This document shows positions 54,837 to 63,340 of a stretch of DNA of 64,000 bases, one piece after another. The notes beneath the pieces are model-generated. The model did no database searches and was not told where the DNA came from. It saw only the letters and a program-made list of their open reading frames with translations. Origin of the DNA: Streptomyces varsoviensis (lineage in GTDB: Bacteria; Actinomycetota; Actinomycetes; Streptomycetales; Streptomycetaceae); the NCBI RefSeq assembly GCF_000718635.1, contig NZ_JOBF01000001.1, forward strand, positions 62,001 to 126,000, read 5' to 3'. Made by a program: the position numbers and the translations under genes. Position 1 is the first letter of the stretch, and each line of letters opens with the position of its first letter.

Positions 54837-55920
54837 AGACGCCGCGCAGTGTCCGTACCCCGGCGACCAGCCACGCCACGACCAGGACGGCGAACAGCGC
54901 GACCGCGAGCCAGGTGTAGAGGTGCAGTCCGGTGTGCTTGGCGAGCCCGGCCGCGCCGGTCACGCAGGTGCCGACGGGGAAGGTGAAGCCCCACCAGGTC
55001 ATCGAGAACTTCATGCCGTTCCGGAAGGCGCGGACCACCGTCGCCGCGGCGATCGCGAGCCACAGCAGCGCGAAGCCCATCACCGGCACGCCGTACAGGA
55101 CCGCGAAGGGCAGCATGGCGTGCGCGTACGTGTCGCCGATCGCGCCGTGCGCGGCGTCGGCGAGGTTGCCCACCGCGGTCGTCGACTGCCCCAGCGGGCC
55201 GAGCACCAGGAACATCGTCGGGGTCAGGGCCAGCGGCAGCGGCCCCTGGTGGACGAGGCGGGCGAAGATGATCGGCAGCATGACGAAGGTGGCGAGCAGG
55301 GACAGCCCGAACATCGCGTAGCAGCCCAGCAGCATCGCCTCCCGCCACTGGCCCGCCGGAAGGTGGGCGATCAGGGCCGGGCCGCAGGCCGCGGAGACCA
55401 TGGGCGCGACCACCGGCAGGAGCCAGACCGGGGAGGCCGTGCCCGCGTCGATCTGGTGCCGGGTCACCATCAGATACGGGATGGCGGAGGCGGCGACGAC
55501 ACCGATGAGGGTGCCCGCGATCCACAGCACCGTGTCGACGGCGACGCCCGCCGAGACGCCGATGACGTCCGAGCCGACCGAGAGGCTGCCCGCGCCGACG
55601 GCGAGCATCCCCATCGACAGGCAGCCGTAGAACGGCGCGACGGCCGGGTCGAGGAGGTGCTTGCGTGCCTGGTCGCCGTGGCGGGCCCAGTGCGCGCCGC
55701 GCCCGACGAACAGCACGACCAGCAGCAGCGCGCCCAGCGCCCAGACCACCTGGTACGCCACGCGCAGCCCCCAGAAGTGCAGCGGCAGGACGGCGCCCGC
55801 GTTCGCGACGATCGCCGTCCCCATGACGGACGCGTACCAGTTGGGTCCGAGCATGCGGACGGACCCGCGGGGGCGGTTCTCTGAAAGGGGGGCGGAGCGC
55901 GGCTGCGCGATAGTGGTCAT
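54805..55920 (-). CDS. TDT-family transporter (SLAC1/TehA-like)
   Basis: 371 residues with about ten hydrophobic helices. The ATG at 55920 begins MTTIAQPRSAPLSENRPRGS; the much longer frame upstream is antisense to the LysR gene. GPNWYASVMGTAIVANAG is the first helix region typical of tellurite-resistance/dicarboxylate (TDT) proteins, which include SSU1-type sulfite exporters. The substrate is not certain. It diverges from a LysR gene across 70 bases, which probably regulates it. Confidence 0.86.
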   Translation of the reverse strand: MTTIAQPRSAPLSENRPRGSVRMLGPNWYASVMGTAIVANAGAVLPLHFWGLRVAYQVVWALGALLLVVLFVGRGAHWARHGDQARKHLLDPAVAPFYGCLSMGMLAVGAGSLSVGSDVIGVSAGVAVDTVLWIAGTLIGVVAASAIPYLMVTRHQIDAGTASPVWLLPVVAPMVSAACGPALIAHLPAGQWREAMLLGCYAMFGLSLLATFVMLPIIFARLVHQGPLPLALTPTMFLVLGPLGQSTTAVGNLADAAHGAIGDTYAHAMLPFAVLYGVPVMGFALLWLAIAAATVVRAFRNGMKFSMTWWGFTFPVGTCVTGAAGLAKHTGLHLYTWLAVALFAVLVVAWLVAGVRTLRGVFSGALLALPR

Positions 55921-55968
55921 GACACCAAGGTGCTCCGCGCGGGCGCCGCTCACCAGGGATCTTGCGTC

Positions 55969-55980
55969 TATGAGGGCATA
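55969..55980. promoter_or_regulatory. Candidate LysR-type site between TDT and LysR genes
   Basis: TATGAGGGCATA has arms TATG / CATA around four bases, in the 70-base divergent promoter, ten bases before the LysR ATG. CACCAAGGTG lies at 55923-55932, next to the other start. Confidence 0.4.
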
Positions 55981-55990
55981 AACTGGGGTT

Positions 55991-56974
55991 ATGAGCGATG
56001 GGCGGGCGGAGACCGGTCGGGACGACGACGGGGCGCGGCGGGACGCGGACGGCCCGCACCCCCGCACCGGCTCCCTCGCGCACCGGGTGCCGGACCTCGC
56101 CGCGCTGCAACTGCTCCTCGCGGTGGCGCGGCTCGGCAGCCTCGGCCGGGCGGCCCGCGAACTCGGCATCACCCAGCCCGCCGCCAGCAGCCGAATCCGC
56201 TCCATGGAGCGGATGCTCGGCGTCTCGCTCGTGGAGCGCTCGCCGCGCGGCTCGACGCTCACGCCGTCCGGGGCGCTCGTCACGGACTGGGCGCGGCGCG
56301 TGGTGGAGGCCGCCGAGGCGTTCGACGTGGGCGCGCAGGCCCTGCGCGGGCGGCGCGACTCGCGGCTGCGGGTGGCCGCCAGCATGACCATCGCCGAGTA
56401 CCTGCTGCCGGGCTGGCTGATCGCGCTGCGCGGCAGCCGCCCGGACACGGCGGTCTCCCTCTTCGCCGGCAACTCCACGGCCGTCGCCGAACGCGTCCTG
56501 GGCGGCGCGGCCGACCTCGGCTTCGTCGAGGGGCTGAGCGTGGCCCCCGGCCTCGACGGCGCCGTCATCGGCCACGACCACCTCGTGGTGGTCGTCGCCC
56601 CCACCCACCCCTGGGCCCGCCGGCGCGCCCCCCTCGACCCGGCCGAACTCGCCGCCACCCCGCTGCTCCTCCGCGAGCGCGGCTCCGGTACCCGCCAGGT
56701 ACTCGACGCGGCCCTCGCCGCCCACGGCGGCCTCACCGCCCCCCTCCTCGAACTCGCCTCCACCACCGCCGTCAAAGCCGCCGTCGTCAGCGGCGCCGGC
56801 CCCTCCGTCCTCAGCGAACTCGCCCTCGGCGAAGAACTCGCCGCCCGCCGCCTCGTCCAGATCCCCGTCGAGGCGGTCCGCCTCGGCCGCGACCTCCGCG
56901 CGGTCTGGCCCACCGGCCAACGCCCGGCGGGCCCGGCCCGCGACCTGCTGGGACTGACGCGGGGGAGCGGGTGA
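55991..56974 (+). CDS. LysR-family transcription regulator
   Basis: 327 residues. After a 35-residue polar leader the LysR helix-turn-helix is at about residues 35-95 (LQLLLAVARLGSLGRAAREL, then SSRIRSMERMLGVSLVERS). The effector domain follows (SRLRVAASMTIAEYLLPGWL). Divergent from the TDT transporter. Ligand unknown. The DNA-binding helix reads GITQPAASSRI, standard for the family. Confidence 0.9.
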   Translation: MSDGRAETGRDDDGARRDADGPHPRTGSLAHRVPDLAALQLLLAVARLGSLGRAARELGITQPAASSRIRSMERMLGVSLVERSPRGSTLTPSGALVTDWARRVVEAAEAFDVGAQALRGRRDSRLRVAASMTIAEYLLPGWLIALRGSRPDTAVSLFAGNSTAVAERVLGGAADLGFVEGLSVAPGLDGAVIGHDHLVVVVAPTHPWARRRAPLDPAELAATPLLLRERGSGTRQVLDAALAAHGGLTAPLLELASTTAVKAAVVSGAGPSVLSELALGEELAARRLVQIPVEAVRLGRDLRAVWPTGQRPAGPARDLLGLTRGSG

Positions 56975-56992
56975 GAGGGGGAGAGGGAGACC

Positions 56993-57535
56993 ATGAGCCG
57001 ACCGATACTGTTCCTCGACGTGGACGGGCCGCTCAGTCCGTACGCGGCCGAGCCGGGGACGCTGTCCGAGGGGTACACGACGCTGGCGGCGCCGGAAGGC
57101 GGGTGGGCCGCGGAGGGGAACCAGGGGCTGTCGGTCCGGAGGCGGCCCGCGCGGGTCCGGCTCGACCCCGAGCACGGGCGGGAGCTGCTGCTCCTCGATT
57201 ACGAGCTGTGCTGGGCGACGTCGTGGATGGCGGACGCCAACCGGTGGCTCGCACCGGTGCTCGGGCTGCCCTTCGTCGACTTCGGCGCCGCCCTGTTCCA
57301 GGACCGCCCCGACGGGGTGCACTGGAAGACGGCGCCCCTCGTGGAGCACGCCCGAGGCCGCCCCTTCGCGTGGGTCGACGATGAACAGAGCGACCTGGAC
57401 CAGGCGTACGTGACCGCCCACCACCGCGCGCCCGGCCTGCTGCACCACGTCAACCCGCGGATCGGGCTGCGCGCCGACGACTTCGGGGCGCTCGCCGCCT
57501 TCGCCCGCTCGCTGGGCGCGGGTGCTACGCCTTGA
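56993..57535 (+). CDS. HAD-like hydrolase domain protein
   Basis: 180 residues. ILFLDVDGPLSPY at residues 5-17 holds the motif I DxD; LCWATSWMADANRW resembles motif II and FAWVDDEQSDLDQAY motif IV with paired Asp. It is a small member without a large cap. Substrate unknown. Its end overlaps the converging methyltransferase gene by 11 bases. Confidence 0.78.
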   Translation: MSRPILFLDVDGPLSPYAAEPGTLSEGYTTLAAPEGGWAAEGNQGLSVRRRPARVRLDPEHGRELLLLDYELCWATSWMADANRWLAPVLGLPFVDFGAALFQDRPDGVHWKTAPLVEHARGRPFAWVDDEQSDLDQAYVTAHHRAPGLLHHVNPRIGLRADDFGALAAFARSLGAGATP

Positions 57536-58556
57536 CGCCCACCACCGCGCCGTCCGCGCCCGGGGCCGAGAAGCGGAGGGTGTGGATGTCGGTGAAGCCG
57601 GTGTCGGTGAGCCAGTGGGTGTAGTCGCTGGGGGTGTAGTTCTGGCCCCAGGTGCTGACGAGCATGTGGAGGCTCATGAGGGCGGGGAGGCGGGGGCCGT
57701 CCTTGGTGTCGTCGACGAGGAGTTCGCTGATGACGATGAGGCCGCCGGGGGGCAGGGCATCGTGGCATTTGCGGAGGATAGAGCGGTTGGTCGGCTCGTC
57801 CCAGTTGTGCATGACCTGGGAGAGCAGCACGGCGTCATGGCCGGTGGGCAGGGCGGCGTCGCGCAGGAAGTCGCCGGGCGCCAGCGCGATGCGGTCCTGG
57901 AGGCCGGCCTCCTCGACCCACTCGCGGGTCAGCTCGCAGACGAACGGCAGATCGAGGACGGTGGCCCGCAGGTCGGGGTAGCGGCGGCAGAGTTCGATGT
58001 CGTACGCGGCACCGCCGCCCCCGACGTCCAGCAGCCGCCGCACCCCGCCGAGGTCCAGCACCTCGCCGAGGGCCCGGGCGCTCGGGGCCGACAGAGCGTA
58101 CATCGCTGACCAGTAGGTCTTCTTCAGCGCCGCGTCCTGGGCGTCGAACATCGACTCCTTGGCCCGCGGGTCGAAGTTCGTGGGGACGTTTCCGGCCACG
58201 GCCTCCTCCAGCCGCATCCAGCCCGCGTACCGCCGGTCGAAGGAGATCACCGCGTCGCCGAAGTACTCCGGCCGGCCCCGCACCAGGTACCGCTCGGCCT
58301 CCGGCGTGTTCGCGTACCCCTCGCCCTCGCGTACCAGCAGGCCCAGCCCCGCGCACGCGGTGAGCAGCAGCTCCGCCGGGCGCTCCGCGATGCCGTGCCG
58401 GGCGGCCACCTCGGCGACCGGCAGACCGGGGGCCGCGGACAGATCGGAGAACAGGCCCATCCGGGTGGCGACGGCGAGCGCCTTCGCCGCCCAGAGCCCC
58501 GTCACGATGTCCATCAGCCGGTGGGGCGGGGTGGGGGTGCTGCCCGGGTCCGTCAC
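57525..58556 (-). CDS. SAM-dependent O-methyltransferase (plant-type, family 2)
   Basis: 343 residues, GTG start behind GAGGAGGA. N-terminal helical dimerisation domain (MDIVTGLWAAKALAVATRMG) and a Rossmann domain with LLDVGGGGAAYD at 175-186, and LSQVMHNWDEPTNRSILRKC where the catalytic His lies (VMHNW). Related enzymes methylate hydroxyls in polyketides, carminomycin-like aromatics or acetylserotonin. No biosynthetic cluster is next to it, so the substrate is open. Confidence 0.85.
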   Translation of the reverse strand: MTDPGSTPTPPHRLMDIVTGLWAAKALAVATRMGLFSDLSAAPGLPVAEVAARHGIAERPAELLLTACAGLGLLVREGEGYANTPEAERYLVRGRPEYFGDAVISFDRRYAGWMRLEEAVAGNVPTNFDPRAKESMFDAQDAALKKTYWSAMYALSAPSARALGEVLDLGGVRRLLDVGGGGAAYDIELCRRYPDLRATVLDLPFVCELTREWVEEAGLQDRIALAPGDFLRDAALPTGHDAVLLSQVMHNWDEPTNRSILRKCHDALPPGGLIVISELLVDDTKDGPRLPALMSLHMLVSTWGQNYTPSDYTHWLTDTGFTDIHTLRFSAPGADGAVVGVKA

Positions 58557-58665
58557 GGCGTCCTCCTCGCGCTGGGCCGGGGCCCGGGGGCCGCGCGCCC
58601 CCGGGGCGGTGGCCGAAAGGAGACGGCCGCCACCTCCCAGTGGATCAGCCCCCGGCCGCCGCCAC

Positions 58666-58702
58666 CAGCGGTACGGACAGCGGCACGGTCAGCGGTACGG
58701 AC
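58666..58702. repeat. 12-bp tandem repeat CAGCGGTACGGA (three copies)
   Basis: CAGCGGTACGGA, CAGCGGCACGGT, CAGCGGTACGGA in direct succession, ending just before the stop codon of the amidohydrolase gene. Confidence 0.8.
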
Positions 58703-58703
58703 C

Positions 58704-59402
58704 TCAGCCGGCCGCCGCCGCCCCCACCAGCGCCGACATCACCCGCACGTCGTCGCCCGCCTCCGGGTGCCACTGCACGGCCAGCGTGTAGCCCCGCGCC
58801 CCCGGCAGCTCCACCGCCTCCACCGTGCCGTCGTCGGCGTACGCACTGGGCACCAGGCCCGTGCCGAGGCGGTCCGCCGCCTGGTGGTGGAAGGTCGGCA
58901 CCGACACCTCCTCGGGGAGCGCCGCCGCGAGCATGGTGCCGGGCACCGGCTTGACGGTGTGGTGCGCAAAGACGCCGGGCGGGCCGCTGTGCCCGCGGAC
59001 GTGCGGCAGGTGCTGGACGAGCGTGCCGCCGAGCGCCACGTTGAGCAGTTGCAGGCCGCGGCAGATGCCCAGCAGCGGGGTGCCGCGGTCCAGCGCGGCC
59101 TCGATGAGGGCGAGTTCCCAGGCGTCGCGCTCGGGGGCGGGCGGCCCGGTCTCGGGGCGGGGCTCGGCACCGTACCGCGCCGGATCCACGTCCGGCCCGC
59201 CCGAGATCACCAGGCCGTCCAGGCGCGCCACGACGGCGTCCGCCGCCGCCGGGGCGTCCGGCGGCAGCAGCGCCGCGAGCCCGCCCGCGCGCTGTACGAG
59301 CCGGTGGTACCCGACCGGCAGCACCGCCGCCGGCATCCGCCACACGCCCCAGCGCACGGGGTCCTCCAGATAGGTGCTGATGCCGATCAACGGCTCGGTC
59401 AC
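58704..59402 (-). CDS. Gamma-glutamyl amide hydrolase (PuuD-like class I glutamine amidotransferase fold)
   Basis: 232 residues, GTG start behind GGAGGA and overlapping the permease stop by four bases (GTGA). Nucleophile Cys114 in LLGICRGLQLLN, catalytic His212 and Glu214 in QWHPE, and oxyanion region VISGGPDVDP. The family frees glutamate from gamma-glutamyl amides. In this cluster the likely substrate is gamma-glutamylglycine or a related product. Translationally coupled to the permease. Confidence 0.9.
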   Translation of the reverse strand: MTEPLIGISTYLEDPVRWGVWRMPAAVLPVGYHRLVQRAGGLAALLPPDAPAAADAVVARLDGLVISGGPDVDPARYGAEPRPETGPPAPERDAWELALIEAALDRGTPLLGICRGLQLLNVALGGTLVQHLPHVRGHSGPPGVFAHHTVKPVPGTMLAAALPEEVSVPTFHHQAADRLGTGLVPSAYADDGTVEAVELPGARGYTLAVQWHPEAGDDVRVMSALVGAAAAG

Positions 59403-60910
59403 GGCTGTCCTCCATCCGCTCGGGAGACTGCATGGGTACGGTCCAGCTCCGCCTCGGCCTCCGCCAGCGCCGCGAACTCCTCCTCCGGCGCCGCCGCCAC
59501 CAGCCGGTGCCGCGAGTAGAGGGCGAAGTAGCACAGGGCCGCCGCGTACACCGCCAGCGCGATGACCGCCGCGTCCTTGTCCACCAGGAACGTCGCCGCC
59601 AGCGCCGAACAGGCCAGCACGAAGGCGACGGAGGAGGTGAGCACGCCGCCCGGCGTACGGTACGGGCGCGGCAGCCCCGGCTCGCGGCGGCGCAGCACGA
59701 TGTGCGAGAGCGACATCAGCGCGTACGAGATGGTGGCCCCGAACACCGCGGCGTTGAGCATCCGCGCGCCGTCCCCGGTCGCCGCGGCCAGCGCGAAGCC
59801 GAGCGCGCCGGGCACCAGCAGGCCCAGGTAGGGGGCCTTGCGGCGGCTGGTGAGGGAGAGGAAGCGGGGGAGGTAGCCGGCCCGCGAGAGCGCGAAGAGC
59901 TGGCGCGAACCGGCGTAGATCAGCGAGAAGAACGACGCCACCAGGCCCGCCAGCCCCGCGTAGTTGACGATCCGGCTGAGCGCCGTGGCGCGGCCGTCCG
60001 GCTGAAGGGCCGCCACCAGCGGATTCCCCGCGTCCTTCACGGCGTTCGCGCCGCCCGCCCCCGTAGCGGCGAGGAAGGTGAGCAGCGCGAGGAGCAGCAG
60101 CACGCAGATCGAGGCGGCCATCGCCTTGGGCAGCGTACGCGCCGGGTCCCGCGTCTCCTCGGCGGCCAGCGGCACGCCCTCGACGCCCAGGAAGAACCAC
60201 ATCCCGAAGGGGAACGCCGACCAGATGCCCAGAATCCCGAACGGCAGCCAGGACCCCGCGCCCAGCGCGTCCGCGTGCACGGGGATGTCGGTCAGGCGCC
60301 CCGCGTCGAAGTCGGTGAACGCGCCGACGGCGAAGATGAGGAGGGCGGCGACGGCGATGCCGGTGACGGCGAAGCTGAAGCGCAGCGCCTCGCCGACGCC
60401 CCACAGGTGGATGCCGATGAAGACGGCGAAGCAGGCGAGGTAGACGGGCCATCCGGAGGTGAGGCCGAACAGGTGCAGGGACTCCACGTAGTCGCCGATG
60501 AAGATGGCGATGGCGGCGGGCGCGAGCACGTACTCGATGAGGATCGCGGTGCCGGTCAGGAAGCCGCCCCACGGGCCCAGCGCGCGGCGCGCGAAGCCGT
60601 AGCCGCCGCCGGCGGTGGGCAGCACGGAGGCCAGTTCGGCGAGGGAGAAGACCATGCACGTGTACATCAGGCCCATCAGCGCGGCGGCGGCCGCGAGCCC
60701 GCCGAACCCGCCCTGCGCCAGCCCGAAGTTCCAGCCGGAGTAGTCGCCGGAGACGACGTAGGCCACGCCGAGACCGGTCAGCAGCAGCGGCCCGGCGCTG
60801 CCGCGCCGCAGCGCGCGCTTTTCGAGGTACGACGCGTCCGCGGGGGAGCCGTGGGAGCCGGCGGCAGGCCGTGCGGTGGGGGACTCCGGGCGATCGGGCC
60901 GATCGGGCAT
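59399..60910 (-). CDS. APC-superfamily amino acid/ethanolamine permease
   Basis: 503 residues, about 12 membrane helices. LLLTGLGVAYVVSGDYSGWN and GLAQGGFGGLAAAA near residues 40-75 resemble the ethanolamine permease branch (EutP/Eat type), and GMWFFLGVEGVPLAAEETRDP is the loop typical of it. The ATG at 60910 sits after AGGAG. Context (GlnA4-like synthetase and gamma-glutamyl hydrolase) supports ethanolamine or a similar amine as substrate. A matching operator candidate lies just upstream. Confidence 0.85.
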   Translation of the reverse strand: MPDRPDRPESPTARPAAGSHGSPADASYLEKRALRRGSAGPLLLTGLGVAYVVSGDYSGWNFGLAQGGFGGLAAAAALMGLMYTCMVFSLAELASVLPTAGGGYGFARRALGPWGGFLTGTAILIEYVLAPAAIAIFIGDYVESLHLFGLTSGWPVYLACFAVFIGIHLWGVGEALRFSFAVTGIAVAALLIFAVGAFTDFDAGRLTDIPVHADALGAGSWLPFGILGIWSAFPFGMWFFLGVEGVPLAAEETRDPARTLPKAMAASICVLLLLALLTFLAATGAGGANAVKDAGNPLVAALQPDGRATALSRIVNYAGLAGLVASFFSLIYAGSRQLFALSRAGYLPRFLSLTSRRKAPYLGLLVPGALGFALAAATGDGARMLNAAVFGATISYALMSLSHIVLRRREPGLPRPYRTPGGVLTSSVAFVLACSALAATFLVDKDAAVIALAVYAAALCYFALYSRHRLVAAAPEEEFAALAEAEAELDRTHAVSRADGGQP

Positions 60911-60933
60911 GAACCGCTCCTGCCTGCGAGGTT

Positions 60934-60953
60934 AAGGTTTGAGGCCATACCTT
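60934..60953. promoter_or_regulatory. Candidate operator upstream of the permease
   Basis: AAGGTTTGAGGCCATACCTT is a 20-bp imperfect palindrome with AAGGT / ACCTT ends around GGCC, 24 bases before the permease ATG. It shares GGT..T...GGCC.TACCTT with the site at 61869. Confidence 0.55.
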
Positions 60954-60957
60954 TGCC

Positions 60958-61118
60958 GCGACGGCAGCCGGAAGGCAACCCTCTTGCACGCCGCAATCCG
61001 CCGGGACGGCAACCCTCTTGCCCCCTGCGATCCACCGGAGCGGCACCCCTCCCTGCACCCCGCGATCCGCCGGGACGGCAACCTCCCCGCACCCCGCGAT
61101 CCGCCCGGAAGCGCCCAC
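60958..61118. repeat. 34/35-bp tandem repeats after the GntR gene
   Basis: Units keyed on GC(A/G)ATCC(G/A)CCGG occur at 60993, 61027, 61062 and 61096, each followed by CGGCAACCC- or CGGCACCCC-like sequence; a diverged copy precedes at 60963. The array fills the gap between the regulator stop and the permease promoter. Confidence 0.82.
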
Positions 61119-61124
61119 GCCGTC

Positions 61125-61847
61125 CTACGCGAGAAACCCCCGCAGCAGCGCCGCCGTCCCCCGGCAGTGCTCCCGCATCACCTCGCGCGCCCCGTCCGCG
61201 TCCCCCTCCAGCACCGCCTCCACCAGCGCGGCGTGCTGGCGCTGCGAGTGCTCCAGGTTCCGCACCAGCAGCGGGATGCAGTCCAGCAGGTCGTTGACGG
61301 TCGCCCGGACCGCCGCGTACTGCGCGGCCAGCGTCGCCGACCCCGAGACGTCCGCCAGCGTCAGATGCAGCAGCGTGTCCAGGCGCCGGTAGTCCGGCAG
61401 CGGCGCCTCGCGCGTCGCGTCCAACGCCGCCCGCAGCCGCGCCGCCTGATTCGGCGTCAGCCCGTGGGATGCGCCCAGCCCGGCCGCCCCCACCTCCAGC
61501 ACCTCGCGGAAGCGCAGCGTGTCCTCCACGTCCACCGCCCCCAGCCGCCGCCGCAGCTCCGCCGGGCCGGTGGACCCGGCCGCCCGGGCCCGTACGAACG
61601 TACCGCCGTACCGGCCGCGCCGGCTCTCCACCAGCCCCTGGTCCGCCAGGACCTTCAGCACCTCGCGCAGCGTCACCCGGCTGATGCGCAGCCGCTCGGC
61701 CAGCTCCCGCTCGGCCGGCAGCCGCTCGCCGTCCGGCACCAGGCCCAGCCGGACGACCTGGAGTATCTGCTCCAGCGCCTCCTCGAAGCCGTTGCCCGCC
61801 CGTACCGGCCGCAGCACCGTCGCGAGACGGTCCTCAGCGCCGTTCAT
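61125..61847 (-). CDS. FadR/GntR-family (FCD) regulator of the ethanolamine cluster
   Basis: 240 residues. Winged helix at about residues 20-85 (RLPAERELAERLRISRVTL, then LREVLKVLADQGLVES), then an FCD domain with metal-binding residues in RLDTLLHLTLADVSG and NLEHSQRQHAALV. It lies between, and diverges from, the synthetase gene, and is followed by the permease on the same strand. It corresponds in position to SCO1614. Probably represses until a pathway intermediate appears. Confidence 0.87.
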   Translation of the reverse strand: MNGAEDRLATVLRPVRAGNGFEEALEQILQVVRLGLVPDGERLPAERELAERLRISRVTLREVLKVLADQGLVESRRGRYGGTFVRARAAGSTGPAELRRRLGAVDVEDTLRFREVLEVGAAGLGASHGLTPNQAARLRAALDATREAPLPDYRRLDTLLHLTLADVSGSATLAAQYAAVRATVNDLLDCIPLLVRNLEHSQRQHAALVEAVLEGDADGAREVMREHCRGTAALLRGFLA

Positions 61848-61868
61848 CGAGCCCCCTTCCCAACCAAT

Positions 61869-61886
61869 GGTCTACCGGCCTACCTT
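61869..61886. promoter_or_regulatory. Candidate operator between regulator and synthetase genes
   Basis: GGTCTACCGGCCTACCTT lies in the 72-base divergent promoter. It contains a CTACC direct repeat and shares the GGCC.TACCTT end with the permease site. Confidence 0.52.
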
Positions 61887-61919
61887 ATGACTCCGGTTGC
61901 GCAGACAGGAGGCCGTCCC

Positions 61920-63326
61920 GTGGCAGACCGCACGCCCCCGCTCCCCGTCGACGAGCTGCGCGGGCTCGTCGCCGCCGGAGAGATCGACACGGTCGTCCTC
62001 GCCTTCACCGACATGCAAGGACGGCTCCAGGGCAAGCGGTTCGCCGCCCGCTTCTTCCTCGACGACGCGCTGGAGCACGGCACCGAGGGCTGCACCTACC
62101 TCCTCGCCGTCGACACCGACATGAACACCGTCGACGGCTACGCCATGTCCTCCTGGGACCGCGGCTACGGCGACTTCGCGATGCGCCCCGACCTCTCCAC
62201 CCTGCGCCGCGTCCCCTGGCACCCGGCCACCGCCATGGTCACCGCCGACCTCGCCTGGCACGACGGCTCACCCGTCGCCGCCTCGCCCCGGCAGATCCTC
62301 CGCCGCCAGCTCGACCGGCTCCACCAGGCGGGGCTGGAGCGCACGGGCAGCGGCTGGAGCGCGCAGGTGGGCACAGAGCTGGAGTTCATGGTCTTCAACG
62401 ACAGCTACGAGGACGCCTGGAGCCGCGGCTACCGCGGCATGCACCCCGCCAACCAGTACAACGTCGACTACTCCGTCCTCGGCACCGGCCGCGTGGAGCC
62501 GCTGCTGCGCCGCATCCGCAACGAGATGGGCGCGGCCGGCATGACCGTGGAGTCCGCGAAGGGCGAGTGCAACCTCGGCCAGCACGAGATCGCCTTCCGC
62601 TACGCCGACGCCCTCACCACCTGCGACCAGCACTCCGTCTACAAGACCGGCGCCAAGGAGATCGCGGCCCAGGAGGGCCGGGCGCTCACCTTCATGGCCA
62701 AGTACGACGAGCGCGAGGGCAACTCCTGCCACATCCACCTCTCGCTCCGCGACGAGGCCGGCCGCCCCGTGCTGGCCGGCGACGACGGCGGGCGCGGCAG
62801 GTACGGCACGTACGGCATGGCACGGACCATGGAGCACTTCCTCGCCGGACAGCTCGCCGCGCTGCGCGAGTTCACCCTGCTGTACGCGCCCAACATCAAC
62901 TCCTACAAGCGGTTCCGGCCCGGCTCCTTCGCCCCCACCGCCGTCGCCTGGGGCCCCGACAACCGCTCCTGCGCGCTGCGCGTCGTCGGCCGCGGCCACG
63001 CCCACCGCTTCGAGAACCGGCTGCCCGGCGGCGACGTCAACCCCTACCTCGCCGTCGCCGGCATGATCGCCGCCGGGCTGCACGGCATCGAGGCGGAGCT
63101 GGAACTCCCCGAGGCGTGCACCGGCAATGCCTACGCGGGCGACGCCGAACACGTCCCCGCGACCCTGCGCGAGGCCGCCGACCTGTGGTCCGCGAGCCCC
63201 CTCGCCCGCGCGGCCTTCGGCGCCGAGGTGGCCGAGCACTACCTCAACATGGCCCGCGTCGAACAGGACGCCTACGACACCGCCGTGACGGACTGGGAGC
63301 GGTTCCGCTCCTTCGAGCGCATGTGA
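61920..63326 (+). CDS. GlnA4-like gamma-glutamyl-amine synthetase (glutamine synthetase type)
   Basis: 468 residues, GTG start seven bases after AGGAGG; an in-frame ATG at 61887 lacks a ribosome-binding site. Glutamine-synthetase fold: GTELEFMVF and ESAKGECNLGQHEIAF (metal Glu residues), CHIHLSL (ATP/metal His), NINSYKRFRPGSFAPT (ATP loop) and RFENRLPGGDVNPYLA. In S. coelicolor the gene in this position (glnA4, SCO1613) is reported to glutamylate ethanolamine rather than ammonia. True glutamine synthetase activity is unlikely, as a housekeeping copy should be elsewhere. Confidence 0.88.
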   Translation: MADRTPPLPVDELRGLVAAGEIDTVVLAFTDMQGRLQGKRFAARFFLDDALEHGTEGCTYLLAVDTDMNTVDGYAMSSWDRGYGDFAMRPDLSTLRRVPWHPATAMVTADLAWHDGSPVAASPRQILRRQLDRLHQAGLERTGSGWSAQVGTELEFMVFNDSYEDAWSRGYRGMHPANQYNVDYSVLGTGRVEPLLRRIRNEMGAAGMTVESAKGECNLGQHEIAFRYADALTTCDQHSVYKTGAKEIAAQEGRALTFMAKYDEREGNSCHIHLSLRDEAGRPVLAGDDGGRGRYGTYGMARTMEHFLAGQLAALREFTLLYAPNINSYKRFRPGSFAPTAVAWGPDNRSCALRVVGRGHAHRFENRLPGGDVNPYLAVAGMIAAGLHGIEAELELPEACTGNAYAGDAEHVPATLREAADLWSASPLARAAFGAEVAEHYLNMARVEQDAYDTAVTDWERFRSFERM

Positions 63327-63340
63327 GGAAACCCGACGAC

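Noticed and set aside
54805..57078. 757-codon reading of the TDT gene
   Set aside because: The part beyond 55920 is antisense to the LysR gene; the conserved transporter begins at the ATG at 55920.
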